From NCBI GenBank assembly GCA_031216915.1, contig CM062289.1, forward strand, positions 445,556,910 through 445,620,909: a DNA stretch of 64,000 nt. The letters run 5' to 3'. Under the pieces are notes generated by a model. The model had not been told where the DNA came from, searched no databases, and saw only the letters and a program-made list of their open reading frames with translations. Of this stretch, positions 1-11,463 are shown piece after piece (position 1 is the first letter of the stretch; every line of letters starts with the position of its first letter). This stretch comes from Pictodentalium vernedei. Its lineage: Eukaryota > Mollusca > Scaphopoda > Dentaliida > Dentaliidae. A program made the translations under genes and the position numbers.

Positions 1-240
1 ACAGGCTGAACAGACAAAATTTGGCTTGGACGGACACAATTTCTAAGTGAACAAGTAATAAAAAAAAAAAAATTAATAAAAAAAAATAACTAGTGTGGGC
101 ATACCTATGACCAACAAATATAAAAAATGATAATTTACTTAAGTTATGAATAGTCTCGGACGGACTCACACATGGACGCACAGACGGACGGACGCATGTA
201 ATCCAGTATACCCCCATTTTCTTCGAAAGTGGTGGTATAA
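1..240 (+). repeat. 3' end of an array-type non-autonomous element
   Basis: The stretch ends in reiterated GACGGAC motifs (about 150-200) followed by a terminal hairpin at about 211-240, in which TATACCCCC and GGTGGTATA flank an ATTTTC/TTCG loop. The same layout (GACGGAC run, then a short hairpin, then host DNA) recurs in other elements of this window at 5.6, 6.3, 10.5, 33.4 and 52.1 kb. I infer a pearl/Helentron-associated type of element whose 5' part is outside the window. There is no coding potential. Confidence 0.5.
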
Positions 241-630
241 ACTATACAGCTCGGCACATCAGTACCCTAAACACAAATATAAAGTAACTTGACAATCCAA
301 GCAATAATTTTCAAGTTATCGAATGCCAAAGAAATGGATATGGATGCCGCATCATGCCGGACGGACAGACGAACAGACAAAGGATGAACGAACGATGGAT
401 GGCCATCCCGGATGCCGGCATTATGTGTACCATACATAGTATGGGTACACATAAAAATGTTGGAAGTGAATTGCTGTTCAGTAGTGAGCTGCAATATAGT
501 TGTTGACCTCAGTGTCAGTGCAGAATTGTTTACCTTCACTATGTTTATGTAGTATAATAGGTACTATGTGGGTGTGAACGATGGATTGAAGGGACAAAAC
601 GTCCCACTTGTGCATTCATTCGTTTGAAGG
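241..630. other. non-coding, no gene seen
   Basis: AT-rich sequence with one short GACGGACAGACGAACAGACA-like run near 358-378, probably another decayed element end. The small minus-strand frame here shows no recognisable protein. Confidence 0.5.
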
Positions 631-1130
631 AAAATAAGGGGTCAGGGTCAACTCTCCACCAGTACTTTTTCCGGGTCAAGTCGCCACAAGTTAGTGGTGA
701 CTTGACCCACTTTTTGTGGCGAGTTGACTCACTTTTGATAAGTTTTTTCCAAGATCTTTCTCCTTATTTTTAACAATTTTTTTCCAAAAAATAAATGTTA
801 TTGTACTTACTGTTCAATCCATGTGCAATATTGTTCTAATGAAACCATAAAGCGAAGCTGTTATCACACATGTATGAATGCAAGTTTAATAACATATCAT
901 TGTTATTGTTCATTACTTTTTGAAGAAGTATATAGCGTTTTTCCAAATATTTGACTAGTCGGGGCTAAAAATTTGTCTGGTATCATGAGAATCTAACTAG
1001 ATTCTCGCGAAATATATTCGCGTGAATCCATGTAGGCCATAACATGAAATTCTGCAAATGCCAGCTGAATGTTGCTGGGGAGATCATGAAATAAGTTAAC
1101 ATTTCCACCCATGGTTTACCACATGCTTCA

Positions 1131-1213
1131 CATTTTCTTGAGTTTGGTATCAAATCAAGTCATGGCTGCTGTTAGCTGCCATGACTTGATTTGATACCAA
1201 ATTCAAGAAAATG
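1131..1213. repeat. hairpin, TCAAGTCATGGC family
   Basis: Near-perfect inverted repeat with ~36-bp arms around GGCTGCTGTTAGCTGCC. Relatives with the core ATCNAGTCATGGCTGC are at about 39948-40009, and a half copy is at about 30331-30370, so this is a dispersed family of miniature foldbacks. Confidence 0.7.
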
Positions 1214-1692
1214 GGAGCCAGGTGCAGACTGCAAGCCTAGAGATCCTCGGTTTGAATCCCACCTGCGGCAACCGCTTGTGTCCTTGGGCAAGACATGTCA
1301 TCTCCATTGTCCGCGTGGGGGCATGGCGGCGTTGTGTACTAAGGCGTACCGCATACTTATGCACAATGGGTAATCGTGACCGTGACAGTTTTACGGGTGG
1401 AGGAAGCCGGAGTACCCGGAGAGAACCACCGAGCAACGACGAGCAGCTGTCAGCTTTCCAACATCGTAACTCTGAACTCTGCACCGCAGCACAGGCAGGG
1501 TTAGATTGGTTGTAGACATGCGCACTATCGACGTGCAGTACGCCTCAGTACACAGCGTCATCGTGCCCCCATGTAGGCAATTCGGGTGAAGTGTCTTGCC
1601 CAAGAACACAACGCGGTTGCCGCAGGTGGGATTCGAACTGAGGACCTCACGGCTTGCAGCCTGCACCTCTACCAACTGAGCCACTGCGCCCC
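1212..1692. mobile_element. inverted pair of tRNA-derived SINEs
   Basis: 1212 to about 1350 is the head and body of a SINE on the plus strand, with a B-box-like GGTTTGAATCC at about 1249. About 1351-1692 is a second copy on the minus strand that starts at its 3' tail (ACTTATGCACAATGG) and ends in a tRNA-like head, with GGCTCAGTTGG as A box and AGTTCGAATCC as B box. The forward copy is cut off where the reverse copy begins. See the copy at 40985-41342 for the family description. Confidence 0.7.
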
Positions 1693-1754
1693 CTTCACAA
1701 TTATAAGATTATGTGCTAAAAGTATCAAAATATGATATTTCCTAATGTATATAG

Positions 1755-1905
1755 TTAAGGAATAGTGCATGGCTTGGAGTTGACTACGCCCATATAGTGC
1801 CCAGTGAGGTGGTGTAGTTCCCGCCGCGAAGCGGAGGGAACTACACCACCTCACTGGGCACTATATGGGTGTAGTCAACGACAAGACATGCACTAATCCT
1901 TATAT
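1755..1905. repeat. foldback with 44-bp perfect core arms
   Basis: The core arms from GTTGACTACGCCC to its complement flank a 13-nt loop (about 1822-1834). The match extends less perfectly outward through AATAGTGCATGGCTTG and its complement near 1889. The open frame across it is only a consequence of the palindrome. Confidence 0.7.
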
Positions 1906-3009
1906 TATATCAAACACCCAGCAAGAAAAACATCTGTCCGATTTGTTAATCTATTACCAAGGTAGCAGCCTTACCAACCAGAGTTATATAGAAAAAAATA
2001 CCATGTAGTTTTTAAAAAACATTTTCTTCTTCCCAAACACGGCTAACTTGGATTATTGATATGAGCAGAAGACAGATTTTGAATCAGTCGGCAATGGTAA
2101 ACAAAACATTTCCCTCAAACGGAACTGTATATTCTAGAATCGCGCAACTTGCGAATGAAAACTAAAATTTTTGAAATTTGACAACGCGGTTTGATAATTT
2201 CCACACATTTGTCACACATATACATTACCGAATGGGTCAGTACAGGATACAAACTCCGAAGATTTAATTGAATTCCATTATTTATTCGTTTACTGCCCAA
2301 AACATACAATTAAATAGCGAAATAACATGAGCAGAGAAACAAACAATTTTTCATATCCAGACGTGTTCTCATGAAAGTTGGACCCAGGTATGGATCATTA
2401 TTCTCTTCGAAACGAGATATGGATCATCTTCTCAAGGAATAAAATGAACACCTTGAAAAATGTGACTTCAACAATGGAAAAGCGATACATTTTTCCACAA
2501 AGATTTCTTTCTGGGTCGTTTTGTGGATGTTGTGCCTCTGTGAATCGATTTTTAAATTTAGCGTGATCAGTTTTATTCGCCCAGTTTGAAAAGAAAACTG
2601 ATATAGTAGTGTACTAAAAATAGAAAACGTGTAGTGCCTGGGTGTAGTGCCTGGTGAGTTCTGTGGATGCAAACTACACGAAATAGGGTATCATCTTTCA
2701 GCCAATCAGGATGCAAGAAAGTCACGTGAGATATAATGTTGTGTAATATATTGAGTTTTTTTCGTTACATTTTATCATATAAAACTTATAAATGCTCAAT
2801 GTTAATTGGATCATGAATAAAATAAAACTCAGTGTGTCAAACCTGTCTTATGTTATTTTTTTTTTTTTTGGTGGCGAGTTGACCCGTGGCGACTTGACCC
2901 GGTGATGAGTTGACCCGTTCCCAAAATTAGGCTTAAAGGGGGTTAACTCGAAAAATGTAAATTCACAGCCGAGAGCGAGAGTCATCCGATTTGCTGGCAA
3001 TGGTTAAAT

Positions 3010-4036
3010 GGGAACGGGACAACTCGCCGTCGGGACAACTCGCCGTGGGATGAGTCGCCGTCGGGACAAGTCGCCGCGAGACAAGTCGCCGTAGGGTTGT
3101 AAGTGACAATTAACTAGCGGCATATATAGGATTAATTATCTTTATTCTTCACAACAAAGACATGTAACAATAATAATTTAACACACAATAGTAACTATAA
3201 TTGAACAGGATTCGTTAAATTCACAGAGTAATACATTTTTCATGTGAATACACAGATAAAAAATAAATATAATTTCAGAATTCTGTATTTTCTATCCAAG
3301 TTTCCATAATTCTCAAAAAGTAATATTTAAAGATTAACATTTGAAAGAACTATAATTACTTAATATAAACAGAGGAACATTTCTTCAAAAAGGCTGACGT
3401 TGACAGTGATGGAGGGTCTGACATATATTCGTCCCAATAATTCTGGATCTTCTGGACCATTTTTTGTGTATTTCGAGCGTGCGTATTGTTGTATAATTTT
3501 TTTCCGGGAAACTTATTTTGTTTTTCTGTTAAGGGATCGGTGTTCGTTCAGCTCAACCATTAATTCACTATCTTGAAGTCTGTTGAGGGTTTTGTTTTGT
3601 AGGTCTTTTAATCGCGTATCAGTAGTTTCTATTTTTGCTCGCTCGTGAAGTTCCTTTATCGGTGTCTATTTGGGTTTGCATAGTGCCACACGCAGGGCAT
3701 AATTTTGAACCCTCTGTAGCTTCTGAATGTTGGTTGTGCTCAGGTCACTTGTTATTATGGTACCGTATTCCAGTATTTCTTCTGAAAATGTTGTAATGGA
3801 CAGTTTAGTTCAAGGTGGGACTTTCATAACACTTGGATTCAATGGATTCAATTGGATTTAATTCTGTTTACTTCTTTCAATTCACGGAAGTCGGATTTTT
3901 TTGTGAAAATACTCTACAGGAAAGTAAGTGATAAATTTAACAATCTTTCACCCCAAAAAATAAAATAATAAAAAAATCAATTAAAAAGAATTTAAAAAAA
4001 AAAAAACGGGACAAGTCGGGGACTTGTCCCGTACCC
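3010..4036. mobile_element. 1.0-kb TIR element, perfect 9-bp target duplication
   Basis: The left end is GGGAACGGGACAAC and the reversed right end is GGGTACGGGACAAG. TGGTTAAAT flanks both sides (3001-3009 and 4037-4045). From 3010 to 3095 the motif GGGACAACTCGCCGT (variants GACAAGTCGCCG, GATGAGTCGCCG) occurs five times, as reiterated subterminal binding sites would. The TIR is clearly related to that of the 640-2922 element, which lies only 87 bp away. It carries a LINE fragment (3392-3780). Confidence 0.7.
3392..3780 (-). pseudogene. LINE reverse transcriptase C-terminal fragment
   Basis: The minus-strand translation starts near 3770 with EYGTIITSDL, followed by NIQKLQRVQNYALRVAL. This is the usual end of the RT domain in non-LTR retrotransposons (LEYG...KLERVQ..A.R). 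After a stop it resumes with TPIKELHERAKI and a charged tail. Only the last ~130 codons of an ORF2-like protein are present, with stops, so it is a dead 5'-truncated copy or a captured piece. It lies wholly inside the TIR element 3010-4036. The clade is not assigned. Confidence 0.6.
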
Positions 4037-4045
4037 TGGTTAAAT

Positions 4046-4661
4046 TACCACAAGCCCTACCTGTTAATAAGACGTTTTTGTTATTTCTTGTCTTTAACCC
4101 CTGTCCTTCAAATGGCTTCTATGAGTTTCGGTGCATACATTACCATCGCGTGATTGTGAATACGGTCCATATGTGAAAGAAAAAAATTCAACAATTTGAC
4201 CCCATTTACGTCGAATATTGGTAATATGTTGATACGATGTTATAGTAATTAGAATATTGGGTTTTTAACCTTTTCAGCGTTGAAGTAGGTAATGCTTGTG
4301 TCATCAAAATAGATTCTCTTGTGATTCTGAACTAATCATATGGCAGACAAACTACAACTTCATAAATATGGCTCTTTCGAAAACACAGCAATCACTTCAC
4401 CATTATCTCAAACGTGAACCTTCTCACTTCTCCTCTTCTTTTGATATCACTGCGCTTATTTCCCATCCGCAGCACCTTTGACCACGCAGTGTTCAGGTTG
4501 TCCTGTTGAAACTGAAATTATTGGATTGAATTTCATACATTGATTGGACGAAAATTGAATATTAAATTTGAAATGAAATTAAAGGAATTTATGATACCCA
4601 ACAACTGATTATTGCCTGTTTATAGAGGTAGTCTGGATAGGCCTGATCATAGTGAAGTTGG
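4046..4661. other. non-coding, no gene seen
   Basis: AT-rich sequence between the TIR element and the next MITE. The 61-codon frame at 4296-4481 has no recognisable motif. Confidence 0.4.
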
Positions 4662-4665
4662 TTAA

Positions 4666-4913
4666 CCCTTTACCCAAAGCAGACGATATCAAAATTTATA
4701 ATTTTAAGTATATTGTATAATTTTTTCAAATTTTTCAAAAAATTTCAACAAAACCATATCATGTGACCCCTCGTTGGAACGAGCTCGACGAGCTCGTTCC
4801 AACGAGGGGTCACATGATATGGTTTTGTTGAATTTTTTTGAAAAATAATATTTTTTCAAATGCTGAATTTACATATTACGCGGGCGGATGCGGGCGATTC
4901 GTTGGGTAAAGGG
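4666..4913. mobile_element. TTAA-flanked palindromic MITE, type I (piggyBac-like)
   Basis: 248 bp bounded by TTAA (4662-4665 and 4914-4917), with termini CCCTTTACCCAA and TTGGGTAAAGGG. The centre is a near-perfect palindrome around CGAGCTCGACGAGCTCG, flanked by ACCATATCATGTGACCCC and its complement. The TTAA duplication and CCC/GGG termini are the piggyBac signature. Family copies are at 22770/30020 (split by a DIRS element), 34265, 34545, 37699, 43314 and 62522. Confidence 0.75.
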
Positions 4914-5460
4914 TTAACAAAATCTCTGCCTCTGAGCCCATGGTCATGTAACAGACTACAACTGTTGATCTGAGGATGGGTGGCAATAGAGTTTATTGTG
5001 CAGTCTAGAATAAGTTGAGTGAATAGATGAGGTTCATTTAGAACAGAACTGAAGCTAGGTTCAGGGATAAGAAGTCTCAGGCGTGAAACTGCACGTTTTC
5101 TTTCTTCCATGATTTGCAAGTCACTATGTTGCTAAGAAATGTTCATGAGTCTCCTCTCCCTCGTTGCACATCAAACAAATTGGACTCGGTCCATTGTGGA
5201 CAGACTTATTCCACTGTAACGTGTAGGTCCTTGTTAACTTGTGTTAAAAGGCGTGCCTTTATTGCTGCCAGATAAACATCATGGGGATTACAACGAGTCG
5301 TTACCCGAGATGATGAGGGACTCTTATTTGAGAAAGATTCCAGATTGAGGTATTTCATGGATAACCTCTTCTCCATCATATACCTTCAATGTCTTAACCC
5401 ATTTCTCTAGAATCTCTTTCTCTAGAAGTCGCTTCCAGCTTCTTTGGTGGTGTTAAGACC
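4914..5460 (-). pseudogene. LINE ORF2 C-terminal remnant with zinc-binding motif
   Basis: Several minus-strand frames together give NPHDVYLAAIKARLLT (near 5270), then NGPSPICLMCNEGEETHEHF (near 5170-5210), then RAVSRLRLLIPE and LILDC. The C-x2-C ... H arrangement after an AAIKARLLT segment is typical of the extreme C-terminus of several non-LTR retrotransposon clades. Frameshifts and stops are frequent, so it is a remnant. It adjoins the MITE at 4666-4913. Whether it belongs to the same LINE family as 3392-3780 cannot be told. Confidence 0.55.
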
Positions 5461-5490
5461 AGGTCATATATGATGGTAGGTTGTAGTGCA

Positions 5491-6281
5491 AAAAAGAATT
5501 GAAATCTGTTAACTTTTGTTAAAGTTATGGCATAAAGAAAGTTCGGACAGGCGGATGGACTGATGGATGGATGGACAGACTGATAGATAGATGGACGGAG
5601 CGAGCTCTGTGCTATATCCCTCTCTTGTGGGAGGGGATAAAAAGTAATAAAGTATGTGGTAGAAGCCCAATTTGAAATTTAGAGAAACTAAGTTCGAAAG
5701 GCGTTGTGAAAAGGGTAAATGAATGCGAATATTATTTGAAACCACTGTGTACAGCTTCAGTAGACCTTGTGCGAAATGAAAAAAAAGAAATGACATTGTA
5801 ACAGAGTGTTTGGAGAATGAAATTGATTGGCAAAAGGGGGGGTGTTTGCCTGGATTTTTAACCACAAATCTTTAAGCAAAACTGTAAAAATGCATTTTTG
5901 ACGAAAGAAAAAAAAAAAGCTGCCTAATTGGCCCCCGAGGGGAGGAGGGGGGGGGGGGGAGTTTAAAAAGTTACGCATGTAGTGACTGTAAATAATTCAA
6001 AATGCATATTGGAGGAAAGAAAGAAAAAAAATGCCTAATTGGCGGGGGCTGGGCAGGGCAATAACTTCAACAATTTTCATTGGATGATTGTGGTCATCAA
6101 ACTTGGCCTAGAGACATGTACTGAAAAGAATTGAAATCCGTTAACTTTTGTTTAAGTTATGGCATAAAGAAAGTTCGGACAGACAGATGGACTGACGAAC
6201 GGGCGGACTGACGGATGGACTGAGAGATAGACAGATGGAGCGAGCTCTGTGCTATATCCCTCCCTTATGGGAAGGGATAAT
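5491..6281 (+). repeat. two ends of an array-type element, ~640 bp apart
   Basis: 5491-5640 and 6127-6281 are near-identical. Each reads AAGTTATGGCATAAAGAAAG, then a GGATGGACTGA-rich run, then a terminal hairpin TATCCCTC...GAGGGGATA. Between them is a second, weaker direct repeat (ATGCATTTTTGACGAAAG / ATGCATATTGGAGGAAAG) with poly-A and poly-G runs. This is probably one non-autonomous element with two repeat units, or two adjacent truncated copies. Confidence 0.55.
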
Positions 6282-6510
6282 GAAAGTGTCAATGACACTG
6301 CAGCTTAACTTATCTGTGTGTTGTGTTTGATGAAAAGGATAATGTTCAATGTTTTTGAAAGGATTATGAAATAAGACAATAATTGTGATAATTGGGAATA
6401 TGTTCATTTCTGTTCCCTGTATGCTATGTTTTTAATAAAAAAATAATATGAGGTGTACACGGTACTAAAGAGCTGAGGGGTGGGTTAATATGACCTCACA
6501 GTTAATGTAT

Positions 6511-9500
6511 GTGGCCCTCGCAGTTCACGTATGTCAATGAAAGTTACCAAGTTACAGTGAAATTATTTCAAAATGAGTCATCCTATCAAGTTACATTGAA
6601 ATCCCTTCAAAAATATGGCCTGTAGACTGTGCTGAAAGTTTTCGGGCTTCAGGCCTGTGTAGCCACGACGTAGACCGATTGCAACTGAAAGGGAACGGCC
6701 TCATCTCGACATTATACTGAGTCATTCTACTAAGTTACAATGAAATCCTTTCACAAATATGACCTGTAGTCTGTACTAAAGTTTTTGGCTCGAGAAGCCA
6801 TCATGGTTGAATGATCGCGACCAAAAGTAGACGTTCTCATCTAGACATTATTTGGAGTCATCCTACCAAGGTACAATGAAATCCCTTCATAACTATGACC
6901 TGTACACTGTGCTAAAGGTTTTCGGGCTTGGGGCCCCTGTTGCCGCCACACTTGCCCAATCACTGCCAAAAAGTGATGTCATCATCTAGGCATTATATGG
7001 AGTCAACCTAACAAGATACAATGGAATCCTTCCATAAATACAACATATAGACTATGCTAAAGGTTTTTGGGCTCGGGCAGCCATCAAGGCTGAATGATCG
7101 TGAACAGAAGGGGACGTTTCCATCTAGACATTATATGAAGTCAACCTACCAGGTTACAATGAAATCCTTTCATAAATATGGCCCGAATACTGTGCTAAAG
7201 GTTTTCGGGCTCGGGCAGCCATCATGGTTGAATGATCGCAACCAAAAGGGGACATTCTCATCTGGGCATCATCTGGAGTGATCCTATGAACTTACAATGA
7301 AATCACTTCAAAAATATGACCTGTGGACTGTGCTCAAGATTTTCGGGCTTCGGGCGCCTGTAGCCATCACAGTTGACCAATCACGACCAAAAGGTGATGT
7401 CATCATCTAGGCATTATATGGAGCCAACCTAACAAGGAACAATGAAATCCTTCCATAAATACGACTATATAGACTATGCTAAAGGTTTTTGGGCTCGTGC
7501 AGCCATCAAGGCTGAATGATCGCGACCAAAAGGGGACGTTCTCATCTAGACATTATTTGGAGTCATCCTATCAAGGTACAATGAAATCCCTTCACAAGTA
7601 TGACCTGTAGACTGGTCTAAAGGTTTTCGGGCCCCTGTAGCCATCACACTCGCCCAATCGTATCCAAACGGGGCTGTTCCCATCTAGACATTATATGAAG
7701 CCAACCCGCCAAGTTACAATGAAATCCTTTCATAAATATGGCCGGCCTGAAGACTGTGCTAAAGGTTTTCGGGCTTTGGGCTCGGGCAGCCATCATGGTT
7801 GAATGATCGCAACCAAAAGGGCACATTCTCATCTGGGCATCACATGGAGTGATCCTATGAAGTTACAATGAAATCATTTCATAAATATGACCTGTAGACT
7901 GTGCTCAAGATTTTCGGGCTTCGGGCACCTGTAGCCGTCACAGTTGACCAATCACGACCAAAAGAGGATGTCATCTTCTAGGCATTATATGGACTCAACC
8001 TAACAAGTTACAATGAAATCCTTCCATAAATATGACCTTTTGACTATGCTAAAGGTTTTTGAGCTCGGGCAGCCATCAAGGCTGAATGATCGAGATCAAA
8101 ATGGGACGTTCTCATCTAGACATTATTTGGAGTCATCCTACCAAGTTACAATGAAATCCCTTCATAATTATAACCTGTAGATTGTGCTAAAGGTTTTCGG
8201 GCTTCGGGCCCCTGTACCCTTCACACCTGCTCAATCGTGGCCAAAAGGGTCTGTTTTCATCTAAACATTATATGAAGTCAAACTACCAAGTTACAATGAA
8301 GTCCTTTCATAAATATGGCCTGAAGACTGTGCTAAAGGTTTTGGGCTTCGGGCTCGGGCAGCCATCATGGTTGAATGATCGCAACCAAAAGGAGACATTC
8401 TCATCTGGGCATAATCTGGAGTGATCCTATGAAGTACAATGAAATCCCTTCATAAATATGACCTGTGGACTATGCTCAAGATTTTCGGGCTTCGGGCGCC
8501 TGTAGCCATCACAGTTGACCACTCACGTCCAAAAGGTGATGTCGTCATCTAGGCATTATATGGAGTCAACCTAACAAGTCACAATGAAATCCTTCCATAA
8601 ATATGACCAATAGACTATGCTAAAGGTTTTTGGGCTCGGGCAGCCATCAAGGCTGAATGATCGCGACCAAAAAGGGGACGTTTTCATCTAGACATTATTT
8701 GGAGTCATCCTACCAAGCCACAGTGAAATCCCTTCATAGATATGACCTGTAGACTGTTCTAAAGGTTTTCGGGCTTCGGGCCCCTGTTGCCGTCATAGTT
8801 GTCCAATCGTGTCCTATAGGGGACGTTCTCATCTAGACAATGTATGAAGCCAACCTACCAAGTTACAATGAAATCCCTTCATAAATATGACCTGTAGACT
8901 GTGCTAAAGGTTTTCGGGCTTCGGGCCCCTGTACCCTTCACACTTGCTCAATCGTGGCCAAAAGGGTCTGTTTTCATCTAAACATTATATGAAGTCAAAC
9001 TACCAAGTTACAATGAAGTCCTTTCATAAATATGGCCTGAAGACTGTGCTAAAGGTTTTCGGCCTTCGGGCTCTGGCAGCCATCATGGTTGAATGATCGC
9101 AACCAAAAGGGCACATTCTCATCTGGGCATCATCTGGAGTGATCCTACGAAGTTAAAATGAAATCCCTTCATAAATATGTAGATTGCGTTCAAGGTTTTC
9201 GGGCTTCAGGCACCTGTAGCCGTCACAGTTGACCAATCACGACCAAAAGAGGATGTCATCATCTAGGTATTATATGGAGTCAACCCAACAAGTTACAATG
9301 AAATCCTTCCATAAATATGACCTTTTGACTATGCTAAAGGTTTTTGGGCTCGGGCAGCCATCAAGGCTGAATGATCGAAATCAAAATGGGACGTTCTCAT
9401 CTAGACATTATTTGGAGTCATCCTACCAAGTTACAATGAAATCCCTTCATAAATATGACCTGTAGACTCTGCTAAAGGTTTTTGGGCCCCTGTAGCCGTC

Positions 9501-10255
9501 ACAGTTGCCCAATCACGTCCAAAGGGGGACTTTCTCATCTAGACATTATATGAAGTCAACCAAGTTACAATGAAATCCTTCCATAAATACGACCAATAGA
9601 CTATGCTAAAGGTTTTTGGGCTCCGGAAGCCATCAAGGCTGAATGATCGCGACCAAAAGGGGACGTTCTCATCTAGACATTATTTGGAGTCATCCTACCA
9701 AGATACAATGAAATCCCATAAATATGACCTGTAGACTGTGCTAAAGGTTTTCGGGCCCATGTAGCCATCACACTTGCCCAATCGTGTCCAAAGAGGGCTG
9801 TTCTCATCTAGACAATATATGAAGTCAACCTATCAAGTTACAATGAAATCCCTTCATAAATATGACCTGTAGACTGTGCTAAAGGTTTTCGGGTTTTGGG
9901 CTCGGGCAGTCATCATGGTAGACAGATCACGCCCAAATGGGTAAATTCTCATCTAGACATCATACGGCGTCATCGTACCAAGTTACATTGAAATCCCTCC
10001 ATATTTAACATGACCTGCAAACTGTGCTAAAAGTTTTTGGGTTTCGGGCTTGGGCATCACGGTTGACAGATCATGTCCAAAAGGGGATGTTCTCATCTAG
10101 GCATTATACAGAGGCATCCTACCAAGTTACAATGAAATCCCTTCATAAATATGACCTGTAGACTGTGCTAATGGTTTTCAGGTTTTGGGCTCATGCAGCC
10201 TTACCGATTGACCGATCACGACCAAAAGGGGACGTTCTCATCTAGACATGACCCA
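6511..10255. repeat. ~145-bp satellite array with four-monomer higher-order repeat
   Basis: About 26 monomers, each containing ACAATGAAATCCYTTCATAA, a GACTGTGCTAAAGGTTTT segment and a variable TCGGGC...CATC segment. Four monomer types alternate: A (CATCAAGGCTGAATGATCG), B (CCCCTGT...TTGCCCAATCGTG), C (CATCATGGTTGAATGATCG with CATCTGGGCAT) and D (CACAGTTGACCAATCACG with CATCTAGGCATTAT). From about 7150 to 9300 they run C-D-A-B repeatedly, a ~575-bp higher-order unit. Outer monomers are hybrids or diverged. The small frames inside are a by-product of repetition. Confidence 0.85.
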
Positions 10256-10500
10256 AAACCTGCATATGAAATGTCGTGATGATCAGACAAGAACTACGGG
10301 GTGTAGCCTGTACTTGGGAGTTGAATAAAAAACTTTAACCACAAACTTTAACCAAAACTCCAAATGTTAACTAAACAGGGGAAAAAACCACTTGAACCTT
10401 CAGTAAACAACTTTAACCACAAACTTTAACCAAAACTCTAAATGTAAATAACGGACGGACAAAATTCATTACTATAGCCCTCACTGTAAAGAGTCGGGCT
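10256..10500 (+). repeat. probable 3' end of the satellite-bearing element
   Basis: Right of the array there is a duplicated ~70-bp segment (CCACAAACTTTAACCAAAAC twice), then ACGGACGGACAAAATTCATT and an end reading CTATAGCCCTCACTG...CGGGCTAA. This GACGGAC-plus-terminal-motif order is that of the other array elements in the window. It suggests that the satellite at 6.5-10.25 kb is the core of one transposable unit. Confidence 0.45.
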
Positions 10501-10829
10501 AAAACTGAGTTATTCAGGAATTTGTTTTTGCAAGTGCTTTTCACGATTGGTATAGGGTTAATGGAATCGGATAGGTATCTCACTTATGAAATCCCTTCTA
10601 TCGTCTGGCTATGACAATAGAATCCCTTTTCTATCGGTTGTGCCAATGTGCTATATGGTTTTGTGACACATTGTGCATTTCATATAAGAACATGTCTGCC
10701 CATCTGGTGCTGCATGCAATGTGTACACGTTGTGCACATGCACATCTTGGGATGATCAACAAACTGTTTCTTATATGTACGGTATCCTTCAATAATGCAT
10801 CACCATGTTGTATGCATCCTCCAATATCC
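10501..10829. other. non-coding, no gene seen
   Basis: Short overlapping frames exist on both strands at 10611-10835 but they mirror one another and show no motif. The stretch contains a weak GTGCACATGCACAT alternation. Confidence 0.4.
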
Positions 10830-11235
10830 ACATGAGAATGGTAGATTATACCTTATTGAGGGATGCACGCTTGACCTCATACGATAAAAAGGCCAATCAT
10901 TTATCAGTTAGGGGTGCTGGAAGTGGAGTGTCACTGGTGTAACCATCCCATACCCAGATGAGAATGAGAGGAATGATAGATTATATTGCATTGGGAGATT
11001 TTCTCATGGCCTTCATACCATAGAAAGAGGATTCCTTAGACCAGTCGTCAGTTAGGGGCACTGGAAATGGAATACTGCCGGACCTGGCCGTTTTATATCC
11101 AGATGAGGATAAGAGGGATGGTAGGTTATATCTCATTGAGGGATATTCTCATGACCCGAATGACATCAGACAGAAAAGGGCGAGGCAAAGGCGGATCGTT
11201 TGTTAGTTAGGGGTGCTGCAAGCGGAGTACCATGT
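10830..11235. repeat. three diverged ~140-155-bp tandem units
   Basis: Units share TATTGAGGGAT..TCTCATGACC and GTTAGGGGTGCTGGAAGTGG. The latter motif occurs near 10908, 11050 and 11205. Divergence is high, and no coding is seen. Confidence 0.65.
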
Positions 11236-11463
11236 AACATGGTTGGAAAGTAAAGTGATTTGTTTGGACAATCTGGCTAGATGAAATGTGTCTTAGAATG
11301 TTCGGATCAAGAAGAATACCCGGAATAAAGTCAGAACTACCGGGAACAGACAAGAAAATCTAAAATAGTAACCAACAAGCTAACACTGTACCAACTGAAA
11401 GGCTTTTCTACACTGAGTATACCCCCAGAACAGCCAAACACACCATAATGGAGACCCTACCAT

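Larger units (their letters stand above)
640..2922. mobile_element. 2.3-kb TIR element with 9-bp target duplication
   Basis: The termini are inverted: the left end starts GGTCAGGGTCAACTC and the right end, reversed, starts GGGAACGGGTCAACTC. Flanks AAAATAAGG (631-639) and AAAATTAGG (2923-2931) look like a 9-bp target duplication with one mismatch. The subterminal zones repeat a motif of the GTCAAGTCGCCAC type several times on each side (640-730 and 2872-2915), as transposase-binding repeats would. A 9-bp duplication suits Mutator-like elements, but no transposase is present. Inside lie a hairpin (1131-1213), an inverted SINE pair (1212-1692) and a foldback (1755-1905). The stretch from 1906 to 2870 shows no gene. 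Confidence 0.65.

Noticed and set aside
1620-1690. A tRNA gene (A and B boxes, also at 41275-41342 and others)
   Set aside because: The tRNA-like part continues into the SINE body and ends in an AT-rich tail. No proper cloverleaf with an acceptor stem is evident.
7054-9465. Frames such as LKVFGLGQPSRLNDR as a gene
   Set aside because: They recur once or twice per higher-order repeat and are interrupted between units.
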